From: a bacterium
GTDB lineage: Bacteria > Bacillota > Clostridia > Christensenellales > UBA1242
Direction of reading: 5' to 3'
NCBI GenBank assembly: GCA_024692805.1
Contig: JAILMD010000023.1
Location: forward strand, 1-23,149
DNA: 23,149 nt
Part shown: piece by piece, positions 5,913 through 14,740 of the stretch
Numbering within the stretch: the first letter of the stretch is position 1
How the letters are laid out: each line of letters starts with the position of its first letter
The notes under the pieces: generated by a model
The model's input: only the letters and a program-made list of their open reading frames with translations
Databases searched by the model: none
Told to the model about the DNA's origin: nothing
Program-made: the position numbers and the translations under genes

Positions 5913-5940
5913 ATTATACAACCAATATTTCGTTTTTCAA
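5913..5940 (-). promoter_or_regulatory. Promoter of the alpha-oxoamine synthase gene
   Basis: Minus-strand TTGAAA (5935-5940, 5/6) and TATAAT (5913-5918, 6/6) with a 16-base spacer. The leader of about 20 bases contains AAGGAAG. An imperfect inverted repeat (5922-5932 / 5943-5952) overlaps the -35 and could be an operator or a weak hairpin behind alkD. Confidence 0.75.
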
Positions 5941-5953
5941 AACAAAATATGGC

Positions 5954-6670
5954 TTAATTTGTTATTTTTAGCGTTTTTAAGAGCATTTTATCGGCTAAAC
6001 TGACCCTAAAACTATCATTACACTTAGAAATTGCCTTATTATTAACAAACTTATTAAACTTAGCATTTTGCCAAAATTTGATTGTTATATCACGTTGTTT
6101 AACCATTGCTTCGCATATAACCCACGCATAACACATATTAACGTAATATTCTTTTTCGTCTTTGTTTTCTTCAATAATTTTTAAAATCTTTTCAGTTAAA
6201 CTAGCATCCCCTACTAGTTTTAAGAAAATAACTGCCCCTAGTCTTCTTCCAAAGGTTAAATCAGATTTTAAAAGTTCAAGACTAAAATTATAATAAGTTA
6301 AGGTGTTTTTAGGTTTAATTTTAACTTTAAATGTGTCAGTTGCTTCCCAACTATCCATAGTAGGTATTAATTTTAAAATAGCATGCTTTTGCTCATTAAA
6401 ATCTTTAATAAGGCTAACAATTCTAACGGCAATTAAAAGTTCTTCGCCAAATACAACGTTTAAAACATTTAAAAAACTTTGATAATTGCCTTTTGCTATT
6501 TCTTTAGCGATTTTAACCTGAGTTGTCGCAGGAATAGCAAGCATATCATAATTTGTTTGAGCAATTCGCTTTGACCACATCCTATCATTATCACTTTTGG
6601 CAAAAGTTAAAAGATATTCCCTAAATTCATTATAATCTTCTTTATTCCAATTATTCTTTATTAATTCCAT
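5954..6670 (-). CDS. AlkD-like DNA alkylation repair protein (HEAT-repeat DNA glycosylase family)
   Basis: 238 aa, all-helical protein of the COG4912 family, whose characterised member AlkD excises cationic 3-methyl and 7-methyl purines without base flipping. Markers: DSWEATDTF at 106-114 supplies Trp108 and Asp112, equivalent to the catalytic/aromatic pair; Arg142-Arg143 follow in the next helix; and CYAWVICEAM sits in the C-terminal part. Start: an in-frame ATG lies further up at 6724 inside the preceding gene, but AAGGAT stands 7 bases before the ATG at 6670, only 4 bases after the upstream stop, so 6670 is preferred. It is last in the miaB-mutS-mutL-miaA operon, adding alkylation repair to mismatch repair. 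No clear terminator follows. Confidence 0.87.
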   Translation of the reverse strand: MELIKNNWNKEDYNEFREYLLTFAKSDNDRMWSKRIAQTNYDMLAIPATTQVKIAKEIAKGNYQSFLNVLNVVFGEELLIAVRIVSLIKDFNEQKHAILKLIPTMDSWEATDTFKVKIKPKNTLTYYNFSLELLKSDLTFGRRLGAVIFLKLVGDASLTEKILKIIEENKDEKEYYVNMCYAWVICEAMVKQRDITIKFWQNAKFNKFVNNKAISKCNDSFRVSLADKMLLKTLKITN

Positions 6671-6674
6671 TGTT

Positions 6675-7901
6675 TTATCCTTGATTTTTAAGCAAGTAAA
6701 GTGCTGCAATTTTAACGTGCTCATAAGTTAAGCCGCCTTGCATATAAGCAATATATGGCGGTTTAATTGGACCATCACAAGAAAACTCAATGCTACTTCC
6801 TTGAATAAATGTTCCGGCAGCCATAATAACTTTACTAGTATACCCTGGCATATCCCACGGCTCAGGGCGAACAAAACTATCAACAGGGCTAATTGATTGA
6901 ACAGTTTGAATAAATGAAACCATTTTCTTTTCATCATTAAATTTGATCGTTCTAATTAAATCTTCAGGAACCTTATCTGTTTTAGGGCTTGTTTTAAAGC
7001 CACAGTATTCTGCAACCTTACCAAGAAGTAAATTGCCTTTAATTGCCCCACTAACAACGTGAGGAGCAATAAACAAACCTTCAAAATAAGGAACATACGA
7101 GCCAGCATAACTTCCAACCTCGCCACCTAATGAAGGGCAAGTTAACCTGTTATAAATCTCGTTTATATATTTTTCTTTTCCAGCAATATATCCGCCTGTT
7201 GGGGCAATTCCCCCTCCAATATTTTTAATTAATGACCCAGCAATAATATCGGCGCCAACCTCTGTTGGCTCTTTTGTTTCACAAAATTCACCATAGCAGT
7301 TATCAACCATAAATATTGCGTTAGGGCAAACTTCTTTAAGCGAACTTATAACTTCGCCGATATAGTCAACGCTAAGAGAATTCCTTGTTGAATAACCCCT
7401 TGACCTTTGAAGGTAAATTAGTTTTGGATTAAGTTTTTTAGCTAACTTCTTACTTGCGGTTAAATTAACCTTACTTCCAATCATTTCAACCTTATTAAAA
7501 CTAATTCCAAAGTCGGCTAGTGAGCCATTGCCCCTTTTTAAGATTGAATCCATAAGAGTGTCATAAGGGTCGCCTGTTACGCTAATAAAATTATCACCTG
7601 GCCTTAAAACCCCGCTTAACGCAAGATAAATAGCATGAGTTCCGCAGGTTATTAGTGGGCTAACTATTGCGCCTTCAGTTTTAAAAACTTTAGCATAAAG
7701 TTCATTTAATTTTGGCCTAGCAAGATCTTCATAGCCATAACCAGTTGAACTAGCAAATTGGCTTAATGCAACTCTTGCCTGGGCAAAAGCATTTAAAACT
7801 TTTTGCTGGTTAAATAAAGCAACATCTTCAATTTGCTTAAACTTTGATCTTAATTTACTTTCAATAAGGTCAATAGTTTGTTTTGCCTTAATCTCTTCCA
7901 T
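6675..7901 (-). CDS. Methionine gamma-lyase-like PLP enzyme (aluminium-resistance/YnbB family)
   Basis: 408 aa fold type I PLP protein of the family annotated as methionine gamma-lyase or aluminium resistance protein (YnbB in Bacillus). Visible: the family N-terminus FASSTGYGYEDLARPKL, CGTHAI (86-91), a PLP-ring Asp200 (VDNCYGE), Lys226 in GSLIKNIGGG as the Schiff base, and CPSLGGEVGSY. Physiological activity of this group is not well defined; C-S lyase chemistry is assumed from homology. It overlaps the end of miaA by 14 bases, with AAGGAG 7 bases before its ATG. In many Firmicutes this gene sits beside miaA, so the arrangement is conserved. Confidence 0.9.
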   Translation of the reverse strand: MEEIKAKQTIDLIESKLRSKFKQIEDVALFNQQKVLNAFAQARVALSQFASSTGYGYEDLARPKLNELYAKVFKTEGAIVSPLITCGTHAIYLALSGVLRPGDNFISVTGDPYDTLMDSILKRGNGSLADFGISFNKVEMIGSKVNLTASKKLAKKLNPKLIYLQRSRGYSTRNSLSVDYIGEVISSLKEVCPNAIFMVDNCYGEFCETKEPTEVGADIIAGSLIKNIGGGIAPTGGYIAGKEKYINEIYNRLTCPSLGGEVGSYAGSYVPYFEGLFIAPHVVSGAIKGNLLLGKVAEYCGFKTSPKTDKVPEDLIRTIKFNDEKKMVSFIQTVQSISPVDSFVRPEPWDMPGYTSKVIMAAGTFIQGSSIEFSCDGPIKPPYIAYMQGGLTYEHVKIAALYLLKNQG

Positions 7902-8802
7902 AAATAAACTCCTTGCTTTTTGCTAAAATATTATCAAAAATAGGTTCAACAAAAAGCGCTCCATTTGACTTTTTAAACCAAGTTAATTGGCGTTTTGCAT
8001 AATTCCTTGAATGTTGCTTAATTAGGTTTATTGCCTCATCTAAGGTTGATTTTCCGGTTAAATAATCATAAATTTCGCGATAACCAATTCCGGTTAAGAG
8101 CGGGCTGTTTTCATTTAGTCCGTTGTTTTCAATTAAACCTTTAACCTCACCAACTAAGCCATCTTTAACCATTAAATCAACCCTTTGGTTAATTCTATTG
8201 TAAAGAAGTTCCCTATCAACATTTAAAACAAAATAAAGATAATCATATTTTGAGTTATTACTTTTGGTTAGTTCGCTCTTTTTCTTACCTGTTGTTTTAT
8301 AAATTTCAATCGCTCTTAAAATTCGATCAGTTTGATTATAGTGAATTAATTTTGCTGATTCAGGGTCAATTTTATTAAGTTCTTCCCAAAGAGCAAGATT
8401 TCCATTTTTATTTTTAAATTCGAGCAATTTAATTCTTAAATCTTCATCACGCTCGCTTCCAGAAGTTAGCGGAAATAATAATGAATTAATATAAAGCCCT
8501 GTTCCCCCAACAATAATAGGAACTTTCTTTTTAGCAATAATTTCATCAATGGCCTTAGTTGCGTCTCTAACAAAATCGCCCGCGCTATAACCTTGGTTTA
8601 TATCAAGAAAATCAATAAGATGATGAGTTACTCCCGCCATCTCTTCTTTTGTTACTTTAGCAGAACCAATATCAGCGCCTTTATAGATTTGAACTGAATC
8701 AGCGCTTATTATCTCTCCATTTAACTCTTTAGCTAGTTTTACGCTTATGCTGGTTTTCCCAACAGCCGTTGGCCCAGCGATTATTATAATTTTTGGTTTC
8801 AT
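7888..8802 (-). CDS. miaA: tRNA dimethylallyltransferase
   Basis: Transfers the dimethylallyl group from DMAPP to N6 of A37 in tRNAs reading UNN codons, giving i6A, the substrate for MiaB encoded upstream in this operon. 304 aa, normal length. P-loop GPTAVGKT at 10-17, ISADSVQIYKGADIGSAK for substrate/DMAPP binding, HHLID, and GGTGLYI are all intact. ATG overlaps the mutL stop by one base (TAATG), with AAAGGAT just upstream, so it is translationally coupled to mutL. Having both i6A enzymes in one transcript with mutS and mutL is common in Firmicutes. Confidence 0.97.
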   Translation of the reverse strand: MKPKIIIIAGPTAVGKTSISVKLAKELNGEIISADSVQIYKGADIGSAKVTKEEMAGVTHHLIDFLDINQGYSAGDFVRDATKAIDEIIAKKKVPIIVGGTGLYINSLLFPLTSGSERDEDLRIKLLEFKNKNGNLALWEELNKIDPESAKLIHYNQTDRILRAIEIYKTTGKKKSELTKSNNSKYDYLYFVLNVDRELLYNRINQRVDLMVKDGLVGEVKGLIENNGLNENSPLLTGIGYREIYDYLTGKSTLDEAINLIKQHSRNYAKRQLTWFKKSNGALFVEPIFDNILAKSKEFIYGRD

Positions 8803-10688
8803 TAAACTATCCTTTTAAACCATTTATCCATTTCATTTTTAGTTATTCTTACAACAATTGGCCTTCCATGTGGGCAAAACAAAGCGACTTTTTCTTTGCC
8901 AAGCATTGAATAAAGTTTTTCAATTTCACCTTCGCTTAAATCATAACCACCTTTAATTGCGCTCTTGCAAGCAAGTTGCATTAACTCATCTTTAACTAAA
9001 TCACTATTTTTAAAACTAGGGTTAATTCTAGTTTCTTCTAGGAACTTGCCAAAAAACTCATTAAAATCAATTCCTGAAACAATAGCAGGCACTTCGTCAA
9101 TTTTATAAGTGTTATCCCCAAACTCGCTAATATTAAATCCTATTGAATTAAGTTTATCAAGCTGACTTTCAATTAGTGGTTTTTCTTGAGAATTAACCGT
9201 TACTATATATGGCGCTAAAAGTGGCTGAATAACAAGCTCATCATTTTCAGCCTGCGCTTTAAATTTCTCATAAAGCAATCTTTCGTGAGCGGCATGTTGA
9301 TCAATAAGAAACATGTTCTTATCGTCTTCTAAAATTAAGTAAGTGTTAAATACCTTCCCTACATTAACTATCGTTTTAGGAACTTCAAGAGCGGTTTGCT
9401 CACTACTAACCTTATTAAATCTCTCTTCTTTTTCAACATTGGCAAGTTTTTCAAGAAGATTACTTCCTAAACCAAAACCATCAGCAACACCACGCTGACT
9501 ATTTTCGTTCATATAGAAAACTGATTCTAGATAACTTTCACGTGTCTTTTGAATTTCATCAACCTTTTTAGGTTGTTCTTCTTCAACTATGTCATCAGTG
9601 TTACCAAACCCAAAACTCATAGTTGAAATTTCGCTAGCCTTTTCTTCAGTTATTAAATTAGCAGGAGTAACGTTTTCTTTAAATGGAGTAACACTAGCGA
9701 TGCTATCAAGCGTGTTAATTGCGTCAAGCGTTGCGTTATAAACGGCGCCATAAACCATTTCCCCATTAGAAAACCTAACTTCTAGTTTATTAGGGTGAAC
9801 ATTAACATCAACAAGGTCAGTTGGAATATCAATATAATAAACAAAGAAAGGATATTGCCTTTTCATTAAAAATCCATCAAGTGCGTTGGCTACAGCAGAA
9901 CTTATTTGGAAAGAATTGATAAACCTTCCGTTGATTATAATTGTTTGATAAGTTCTGTTTGGTTTATTTAGGCTAGGCTTACCAAGAAAGCCGTGAATTT
10001 TTATTAATTTATCATAGTTAACATTAAGCGTTTCATTTAATGCAGTTTTTCCGTAAATTGCAAACAAAGCATCTTTCTCGCCATGACCACTACTTTCATA
10101 AATTAGTTTTCCTTCACTAAGATATCTAAAAGCAACATTTGGGTTAGCTAAAATTAGTTTAGCAACAAGGCTCGTTATTTCGCCTTCTTCGCTTTTTTCT
10201 TTCTTTAAGAATTTGGCGCGCGCTGGAACGTTATAAAATAAATCTTCAACGGTAACGATTGTTCCGTTATTAGCGCTAGCAACTTCTGGCTCGCAAATTT
10301 GCCCAGCGGTTCCGGTTATTTTATATGCTTCATTTTGCTCACTTGGTTTACTAACAATTGAAATATGGCTAACAGCACAAACTGAAGCAAGCGCCTCACC
10401 TCTAAACCCAAGAGTAAAAATTGAGTTGAGATCTTCTTTTGAAGCAATCTTACTTGTTGCGTGAGGTAAAAAGGCTTTTTTAAGTTCGCCTTTTTCAATG
10501 CCTGTTCCGTTATCTGAAACAACCATTTTCTTTATTCCGCCACCATAAATTTCGATTGAAATAATAGTTGACTTAGCATCAATGCTATTTTCAACCAATT
10601 CTTTTATAACGCTAGCAGGGCGTTCAACAACTTCGCCAGCGGCAATTAAATTATAAACTGAGCTGTCTAAAACATTAATTTTGCTCAT
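8802..10688 (-). CDS. mutL: DNA mismatch repair protein MutL (endonuclease type)
   Basis: 628 aa. N-terminal GHKL ATPase: Glu30 and Asn34 (KELVENS), DNGTGI (59-64), GFRGEAL (94-100), then the transducer domain to about 330. A low-complexity acidic linker (about 340-435) leads to the C-terminal dimerisation domain. That domain holds the metal-binding endonuclease motif D463-QHA-x2-E469-x4-E474, ACKSAIKGG and CPHGRP near the end. MutL here should therefore nick DNA itself, as expected for bacteria lacking MutH. It acts with MutS, encoded 11 bases upstream, in post-replicative mismatch repair. AAGGAG precedes the ATG by 5 bases. Confidence 0.98.
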   Translation of the reverse strand: MSKINVLDSSVYNLIAAGEVVERPASVIKELVENSIDAKSTIISIEIYGGGIKKMVVSDNGTGIEKGELKKAFLPHATSKIASKEDLNSIFTLGFRGEALASVCAVSHISIVSKPSEQNEAYKITGTAGQICEPEVASANNGTIVTVEDLFYNVPARAKFLKKEKSEEGEITSLVAKLILANPNVAFRYLSEGKLIYESSGHGEKDALFAIYGKTALNETLNVNYDKLIKIHGFLGKPSLNKPNRTYQTIIINGRFINSFQISSAVANALDGFLMKRQYPFFVYYIDIPTDLVDVNVHPNKLEVRFSNGEMVYGAVYNATLDAINTLDSIASVTPFKENVTPANLITEEKASEISTMSFGFGNTDDIVEEEQPKKVDEIQKTRESYLESVFYMNENSQRGVADGFGLGSNLLEKLANVEKEERFNKVSSEQTALEVPKTIVNVGKVFNTYLILEDDKNMFLIDQHAAHERLLYEKFKAQAENDELVIQPLLAPYIVTVNSQEKPLIESQLDKLNSIGFNISEFGDNTYKIDEVPAIVSGIDFNEFFGKFLEETRINPSFKNSDLVKDELMQLACKSAIKGGYDLSEGEIEKLYSMLGKEKVALFCPHGRPIVVRITKNEMDKWFKRIV

Positions 10689-10699
10689 AAGTTCTCCTT

Positions 10700-13315
10700 T
10701 TATTTCTTTTGAACTTTATCTACTAAGTTTTGAAGCGTTCCAAATGCCATAAGTGGTGAAATAGTGTTCATATCCATTTCTCTTAAAACATTAATTACTT
10801 CAGTTGCATAAGGGTCAATAGTTGGTTTTGTTACCCCATCAATTTGCGTTTCTATATTAACGCTAGAACTGTTTTCAGTTGCACTCAAAATTACTTTAGC
10901 GCGATTAACTAATTCATCAGGAAGCCCAGCAAGGCTAGCAACTTCAATACCAAAACTACGGTTTGCGCTTCCCCTTGCAATCTTATGTAAGAAAACAACG
11001 CTATCTTTTAATTCTTTAACGAGCATTCTGTAATTTTTTACGCCAACAATTTTGCCTTCAAGTTCAATAAGTTCGTGATAATGAGTTGCAAAAAGCGTTT
11101 TGGCTTTAATATGGCCAGCAATATATTCAATAATTGCATAAGCAATGCTCATTCCATCAAACGTTGAGGTTCCCCTTCCAACTTCATCTAAAATTAAAAG
11201 GCTTTTATCTGTTGCGTTTTTAATAATATTAGCAACTTCGCTCATTTCAACCATAAATGTGCTGTTACCAAAGGCTAATTCATCACTAGCGCCAATTCTC
11301 GTAAAGATTTTATCTGTTAGGCTGATTTTTGCGCTCTTAGCAGGAACAAAGCAACCCATATGCGCCATTATAACGATTAATGCAACTTGCCTCATATAAG
11401 TGCTCTTTCCGCCCATATTTGGGCCGGTTATAATTAAGATGTTATTCTCTTCATTATCTAAAAGCGTGTCATTATCAACAAACTCATTAGATGGCATCAT
11501 TGTTTCAACAACAGGGTGTCTTCCGCCAATTATTTCAATGTTTTTAATTTTTTCATTAATTTCAGGGCGAACATAATTATGTTTAACGCTAACTTTAGCA
11601 AGCGACAATATCGCATCAATGTTAGCAATAGCATCTGCTGTTTTTATAATCTCATTTATGACAGAATATAACTTTGTTTTAATTTCTTCATAAAGTTTAA
11701 GTTCAAGTTCAAGAGCGTCATGAGAACCTGTTAAAATCATCCTTTCGGCTTCCTTTAACTCAGGGGTCACATATTTTTCAGCGCCAAGCGTTGTTTGCCT
11801 TAACTGATATTCAGGCGGAACAAGTTTAAGTTGGCTCTTTGTTACTTCAATGTAATAACCAAAAACTTTGTTATATGAAATTTTTAGGTTTTTAATTCCC
11901 GTTCTTTCTTTTTCAGTTTTCTCAAAGTTGCTTACCCAATCATAACCAAGTTTTGCAACATTTCTTATCTTATCTAATTCATCGTTAAAGCCGCTTAAAA
12001 TGAATCCGCCATCTTTATAGTTTACAGGTGCCTCAACATTAAACGCAGATAAAAGCATATTCTTTATTTCATCAAGAGGATTAAGTTTGTTTTTTAACTC
12101 GCTTAAAAGATCGCAATTTGTTTTAGATAAAACGTTTTTAAGGTTAGGAATTTTAGCAAGCGTTGAACCAAGGCTAAAACAATCTTTAGGCGTTATAGTT
12201 TTTGTTGCAATTTTGCTTGCAATTCTTTCAATATCTGTTATTCCATCAAGACTGTCGTTTAAATCTTCTCTAAGCGAAACATCACTAAACAATTCGCTAA
12301 CAGCATCAAGCCTTGCGTTAATCTTTTTACTTGAAGTTAGTGGATAATCAATAAAGCTTCTAATCTTTCTAGCACCCATATTTGTTTTTGTTAAATCAAT
12401 AAGGCCTAAAAGACTTCCGCGTTTTGTTTTAGTTACGTTATTCTCAACTAATTCAAGGTTACGGCGAGCTGAATAATCAAGTTGAAGAAAATCTTTATCA
12501 TAATAAACCCTTAAATCTTTAAGGTTAGATAAACTTTGCCTGTAAGTATAACTAAGATATTCGATAAGTGCACCAACAGCGCTGGTTGCGGCTTTCTTTT
12601 CTTCAAGATCAAATGATTTTAAAGAAACAACATTAAACTGATCTTTGATTAACTTTGTTGCGTGGCTAAGGTTAAAATAACTATCAGGCAAAACAGTAAA
12701 GTTAGGGACAATTCCCCCTTTTACACTAATCAATTTATTTTCAATAACACCAACTTCATCAGACGCTAAAACTTCTTTTGCTCCAAGCGTTGATAAAACA
12801 TTATCAATTTGGCTAATAGCATTAGCTCCACTAAACTCGCCAACTTCAATAAAGCCTGTTGAAACGTCAGCCCAACAAACCCCATAAACGCCCTTATTAA
12901 ACGCAAGCGAAACAATATAGTTGTTTTTTTCATCATTAAGGCAATCTTCTTCAACAACTGTTCCTGGGGTAACAATTCTAATTATTCCCCTTTCAACAAT
13001 GTCGCTTGCCTTGTTTTTATTATTTGGGTCGCTAAGTTGCTCAACAATTGCAACCTTTTTGCCGGCAGCAATTAGTTTAGCAATATAGCCATCACAAGCG
13101 TGAAACGGAATTCCGCACATTGGCGCCCTTTCAGCCTGCCCACAATCACGCCCAGTTAGCGTTAATTCCAAAATTTCAGAAGCAACAATGGCGTCATCAA
13201 AAAACATCTCATAAAAATCGCCGAGCCTATAAAAAACTATGCAATCAGCGTGTTGCTCTTTAATTGCGTAATATTGTTGCATCATTGGTGATAATTTTTC
13301 TTTTATAACTTCCAT
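10700..13315 (-). CDS. mutS: DNA mismatch repair protein MutS
   Basis: 871 aa MutS1. Mismatch recognition domain with F34-Y-E36 in GDFYEMF, connector and lever/clamp domains, then the C-terminal ABC-type ATPase with Walker A GPNMGGKST (631-639), the STFMVEM signature (685-691), and Walker B LLILDE (706-711). It binds mismatches and small loops and recruits MutL. The start is set by the family N-terminus LSPMMQQY and lies 4 bases after the miaB stop. The nearest purine-rich GGAG is about 15 bases away inside miaB, so initiation probably relies on coupling with miaB. Confidence 0.98.
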   Translation of the reverse strand: MEVIKEKLSPMMQQYYAIKEQHADCIVFYRLGDFYEMFFDDAIVASEILELTLTGRDCGQAERAPMCGIPFHACDGYIAKLIAAGKKVAIVEQLSDPNNKNKASDIVERGIIRIVTPGTVVEEDCLNDEKNNYIVSLAFNKGVYGVCWADVSTGFIEVGEFSGANAISQIDNVLSTLGAKEVLASDEVGVIENKLISVKGGIVPNFTVLPDSYFNLSHATKLIKDQFNVVSLKSFDLEEKKAATSAVGALIEYLSYTYRQSLSNLKDLRVYYDKDFLQLDYSARRNLELVENNVTKTKRGSLLGLIDLTKTNMGARKIRSFIDYPLTSSKKINARLDAVSELFSDVSLREDLNDSLDGITDIERIASKIATKTITPKDCFSLGSTLAKIPNLKNVLSKTNCDLLSELKNKLNPLDEIKNMLLSAFNVEAPVNYKDGGFILSGFNDELDKIRNVAKLGYDWVSNFEKTEKERTGIKNLKISYNKVFGYYIEVTKSQLKLVPPEYQLRQTTLGAEKYVTPELKEAERMILTGSHDALELELKLYEEIKTKLYSVINEIIKTADAIANIDAILSLAKVSVKHNYVRPEINEKIKNIEIIGGRHPVVETMMPSNEFVDNDTLLDNEENNILIITGPNMGGKSTYMRQVALIVIMAHMGCFVPAKSAKISLTDKIFTRIGASDELAFGNSTFMVEMSEVANIIKNATDKSLLILDEVGRGTSTFDGMSIAYAIIEYIAGHIKAKTLFATHYHELIELEGKIVGVKNYRMLVKELKDSVVFLHKIARGSANRSFGIEVASLAGLPDELVNRAKVILSATENSSSVNIETQIDGVTKPTIDPYATEVINVLREMDMNTISPLMAFGTLQNLVDKVQKK

Positions 13316-13319
13316 TTAG

Positions 13320-14642
13320 TTAAACAATTTCTCCATATAAAACAGTAAGTTTTGCGCTTGTTATTTTAACCTGCTTAAAACTTCCAACAAGGCTGGCGTC
13401 GCCTTTTATGTTAACGGTTTTGCCACAATCAAGGCTACCTATAACAATACCTTGTTTTTTAGGGTGAACATCTTCAATCAAAACTTCTTCAGTTCTACCA
13501 ATATATTTAGAACTAATTTCAGTTGCCATTTCTTGCTCAAGTTTAATTAGCCTAGCAATTCTATCTTTTTTAACGCTTAAAGGAACTTGGCCGTCAAGTT
13601 TTTCTGCAACCGTTCCCTTACGCTTGCTGTAAATATAAGTAAAAAGTTGTTGATAACCAACTTCTTTAACAATGCTAAGCGTTTCAAAAAAATCTTCTTC
13701 TGTTTCAGTTGGGAAACCAACAATGATATCAGAAGAAAATTCAACTCCACTAATTCTTTCGCGAGCAAGTTTAATAAGATTTAAATATTTTTCGCGATTA
13801 TAACTTCTGTTCATTAGCTTTAAGATTCTATCACTTCCCGATTGAATTGGAAGATGAAGATAATGACAAATCTTATTTGAAGAAGCAATAACATTTATGA
13901 CTTCTTCACTTAAATCTTTAGGGTGGCTCGTCATAAACCTAATTCTAAACTTCCCTTCGATTTTATCAATATCGCTTAAAAGCTCAGCAAACGTTCCAAA
14001 CTTTTCCCTGTTATCATTACCATAAGAGTTAACGTTTTGGCCTAAAAGGGTTATTTGCTTGTAACCAGCATTAACGCACTCACAAACCTCTTTGATTATA
14101 TCTTCACGTGGCCTGCTAGTTTCACGCCCCCTAACATAAGGAACGATGCAATAAGTGCAGAAATTGTTGCAACCATAACTAATATTGATCCAGGCATTTA
14201 TTCCACTTGTTCTAATTTTTGGCATACTATCACGCCTCAATATGTCTTGCGGAGCACCAACTTCAATAATTTTTTTGCGCGAATTTAAATATTTTTGCAA
14301 AATTTCTCCGAAATCGGCAATGTTATGAGACCCCATAATGATGTCAATAAATGGAAACTTCGCTTTTAGCATCTCAGGGTAATTATCTTGCTGAGTCATG
14401 CAACCACATATAGCAATAACCATTTCTTTATTCTTTCTTTTGGCTTGTTTAAGTTCGCCGATATTGCCCATAATTTTTTGCTCAGCGCTTTCTCTAATTG
14501 CGCACGTATTAAAAACAACAACGTCACTAATTTGAGGGTTTGTTTCACGCTCGTAACCAAAACTTTCTAAAATGCCAGCGAGTTTCTCGCTTTCGTGAAC
14601 GTTCATCTGACAACCATAAGTTAAAATGCAATACTTCTTCAT
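13320..14642 (-). CDS. miaB: tRNA-2-methylthio-N6-dimethylallyladenosine synthase (MiaB)
   Basis: 440 aa radical SAM methylthiotransferase converting i6A37 to ms2i6A37. The N-terminal UPF0004 domain has the auxiliary cluster cysteines C11, C47 and C81. The radical SAM core has C158-x3-C162-x2-C165 in GCNNFCTYC, and a C-terminal TRAM domain follows (about 375-440). It is first gene of the repair/modification operon; AAAGGT lies 6 bases before the ATG. It works directly after MiaA, encoded three genes downstream. It needs two 4Fe-4S clusters and thus depends on Fe-S assembly; a cysteine desulfurase is encoded elsewhere in this window. Confidence 0.97.
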   Translation of the reverse strand: MKKYCILTYGCQMNVHESEKLAGILESFGYERETNPQISDVVVFNTCAIRESAEQKIMGNIGELKQAKRKNKEMVIAICGCMTQQDNYPEMLKAKFPFIDIIMGSHNIADFGEILQKYLNSRKKIIEVGAPQDILRRDSMPKIRTSGINAWINISYGCNNFCTYCIVPYVRGRETSRPREDIIKEVCECVNAGYKQITLLGQNVNSYGNDNREKFGTFAELLSDIDKIEGKFRIRFMTSHPKDLSEEVINVIASSNKICHYLHLPIQSGSDRILKLMNRSYNREKYLNLIKLARERISGVEFSSDIIVGFPTETEEDFFETLSIVKEVGYQQLFTYIYSKRKGTVAEKLDGQVPLSVKKDRIARLIKLEQEMATEISSKYIGRTEEVLIEDVHPKKQGIVIGSLDCGKTVNIKGDASLVGSFKQVKITSAKLTVLYGEIV

Positions 14643-14660
14643 AATAATACCTTTAATATA

Positions 14661-14688
14661 ATTATAATTAATTATTAAATTTTTTCAA
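14661..14688 (-). promoter_or_regulatory. Promoter of the miaB-mutS-mutL-miaA operon
   Basis: Minus-strand TTGAAA (14683-14688, 5/6), 16-base spacer, TATAAT (14661-14666, 6/6). The start is expected near 14655, leaving a leader of about 12 bases carrying AAAGGT. It lies in the 98-base gap shared with the divergent penicillin-binding protein gene. Confidence 0.7.
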
Positions 14689-14711
14689 CAATATTTTTAT
14701 TATTTGTATTG

Positions 14712-14731
14712 AATAAGACAAAATAAGACAA
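14712..14731 (+). repeat. Tandem 10-bp direct repeat before the penicillin-binding protein gene
   Basis: AATAAGACAA occurs twice head to tail (14712-14721 and 14722-14731), followed at once by TATAAT (14734-14739) and the GTG start. Two identical half-sites one helical turn apart look like a regulator binding site. A possible TTGAAT -35 (14709-14714) has a 19-base spacer to this TATAAT, so the repeat would sit between -35 and -10. Confidence 0.6.
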
Positions 14732-14740
14732 ACTATAATT

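Noticed and set aside
6671..6724. Upstream ATG for the AlkD-like gene
   Set aside because: It would overlap the preceding gene by 50 bases and add residues not typical of the family; AAGGAT fits the ATG at 6670.
11145..11399. Open frame on the plus strand inside mutS
   Set aside because: It lies antisense to the conserved MutS ATPase region, has no Shine-Dalgarno, and encodes no recognisable protein. It is a by-product of codon bias, like similar plus-strand frames at 12087-12347 and 18935-19174.
14734..14739. TATAAT just before the PBP start as a firm promoter
   Set aside because: One base from the GTG is too close for a -10, and the best -35 has a 19-base spacer. It is kept only as part of the direct-repeat observation.
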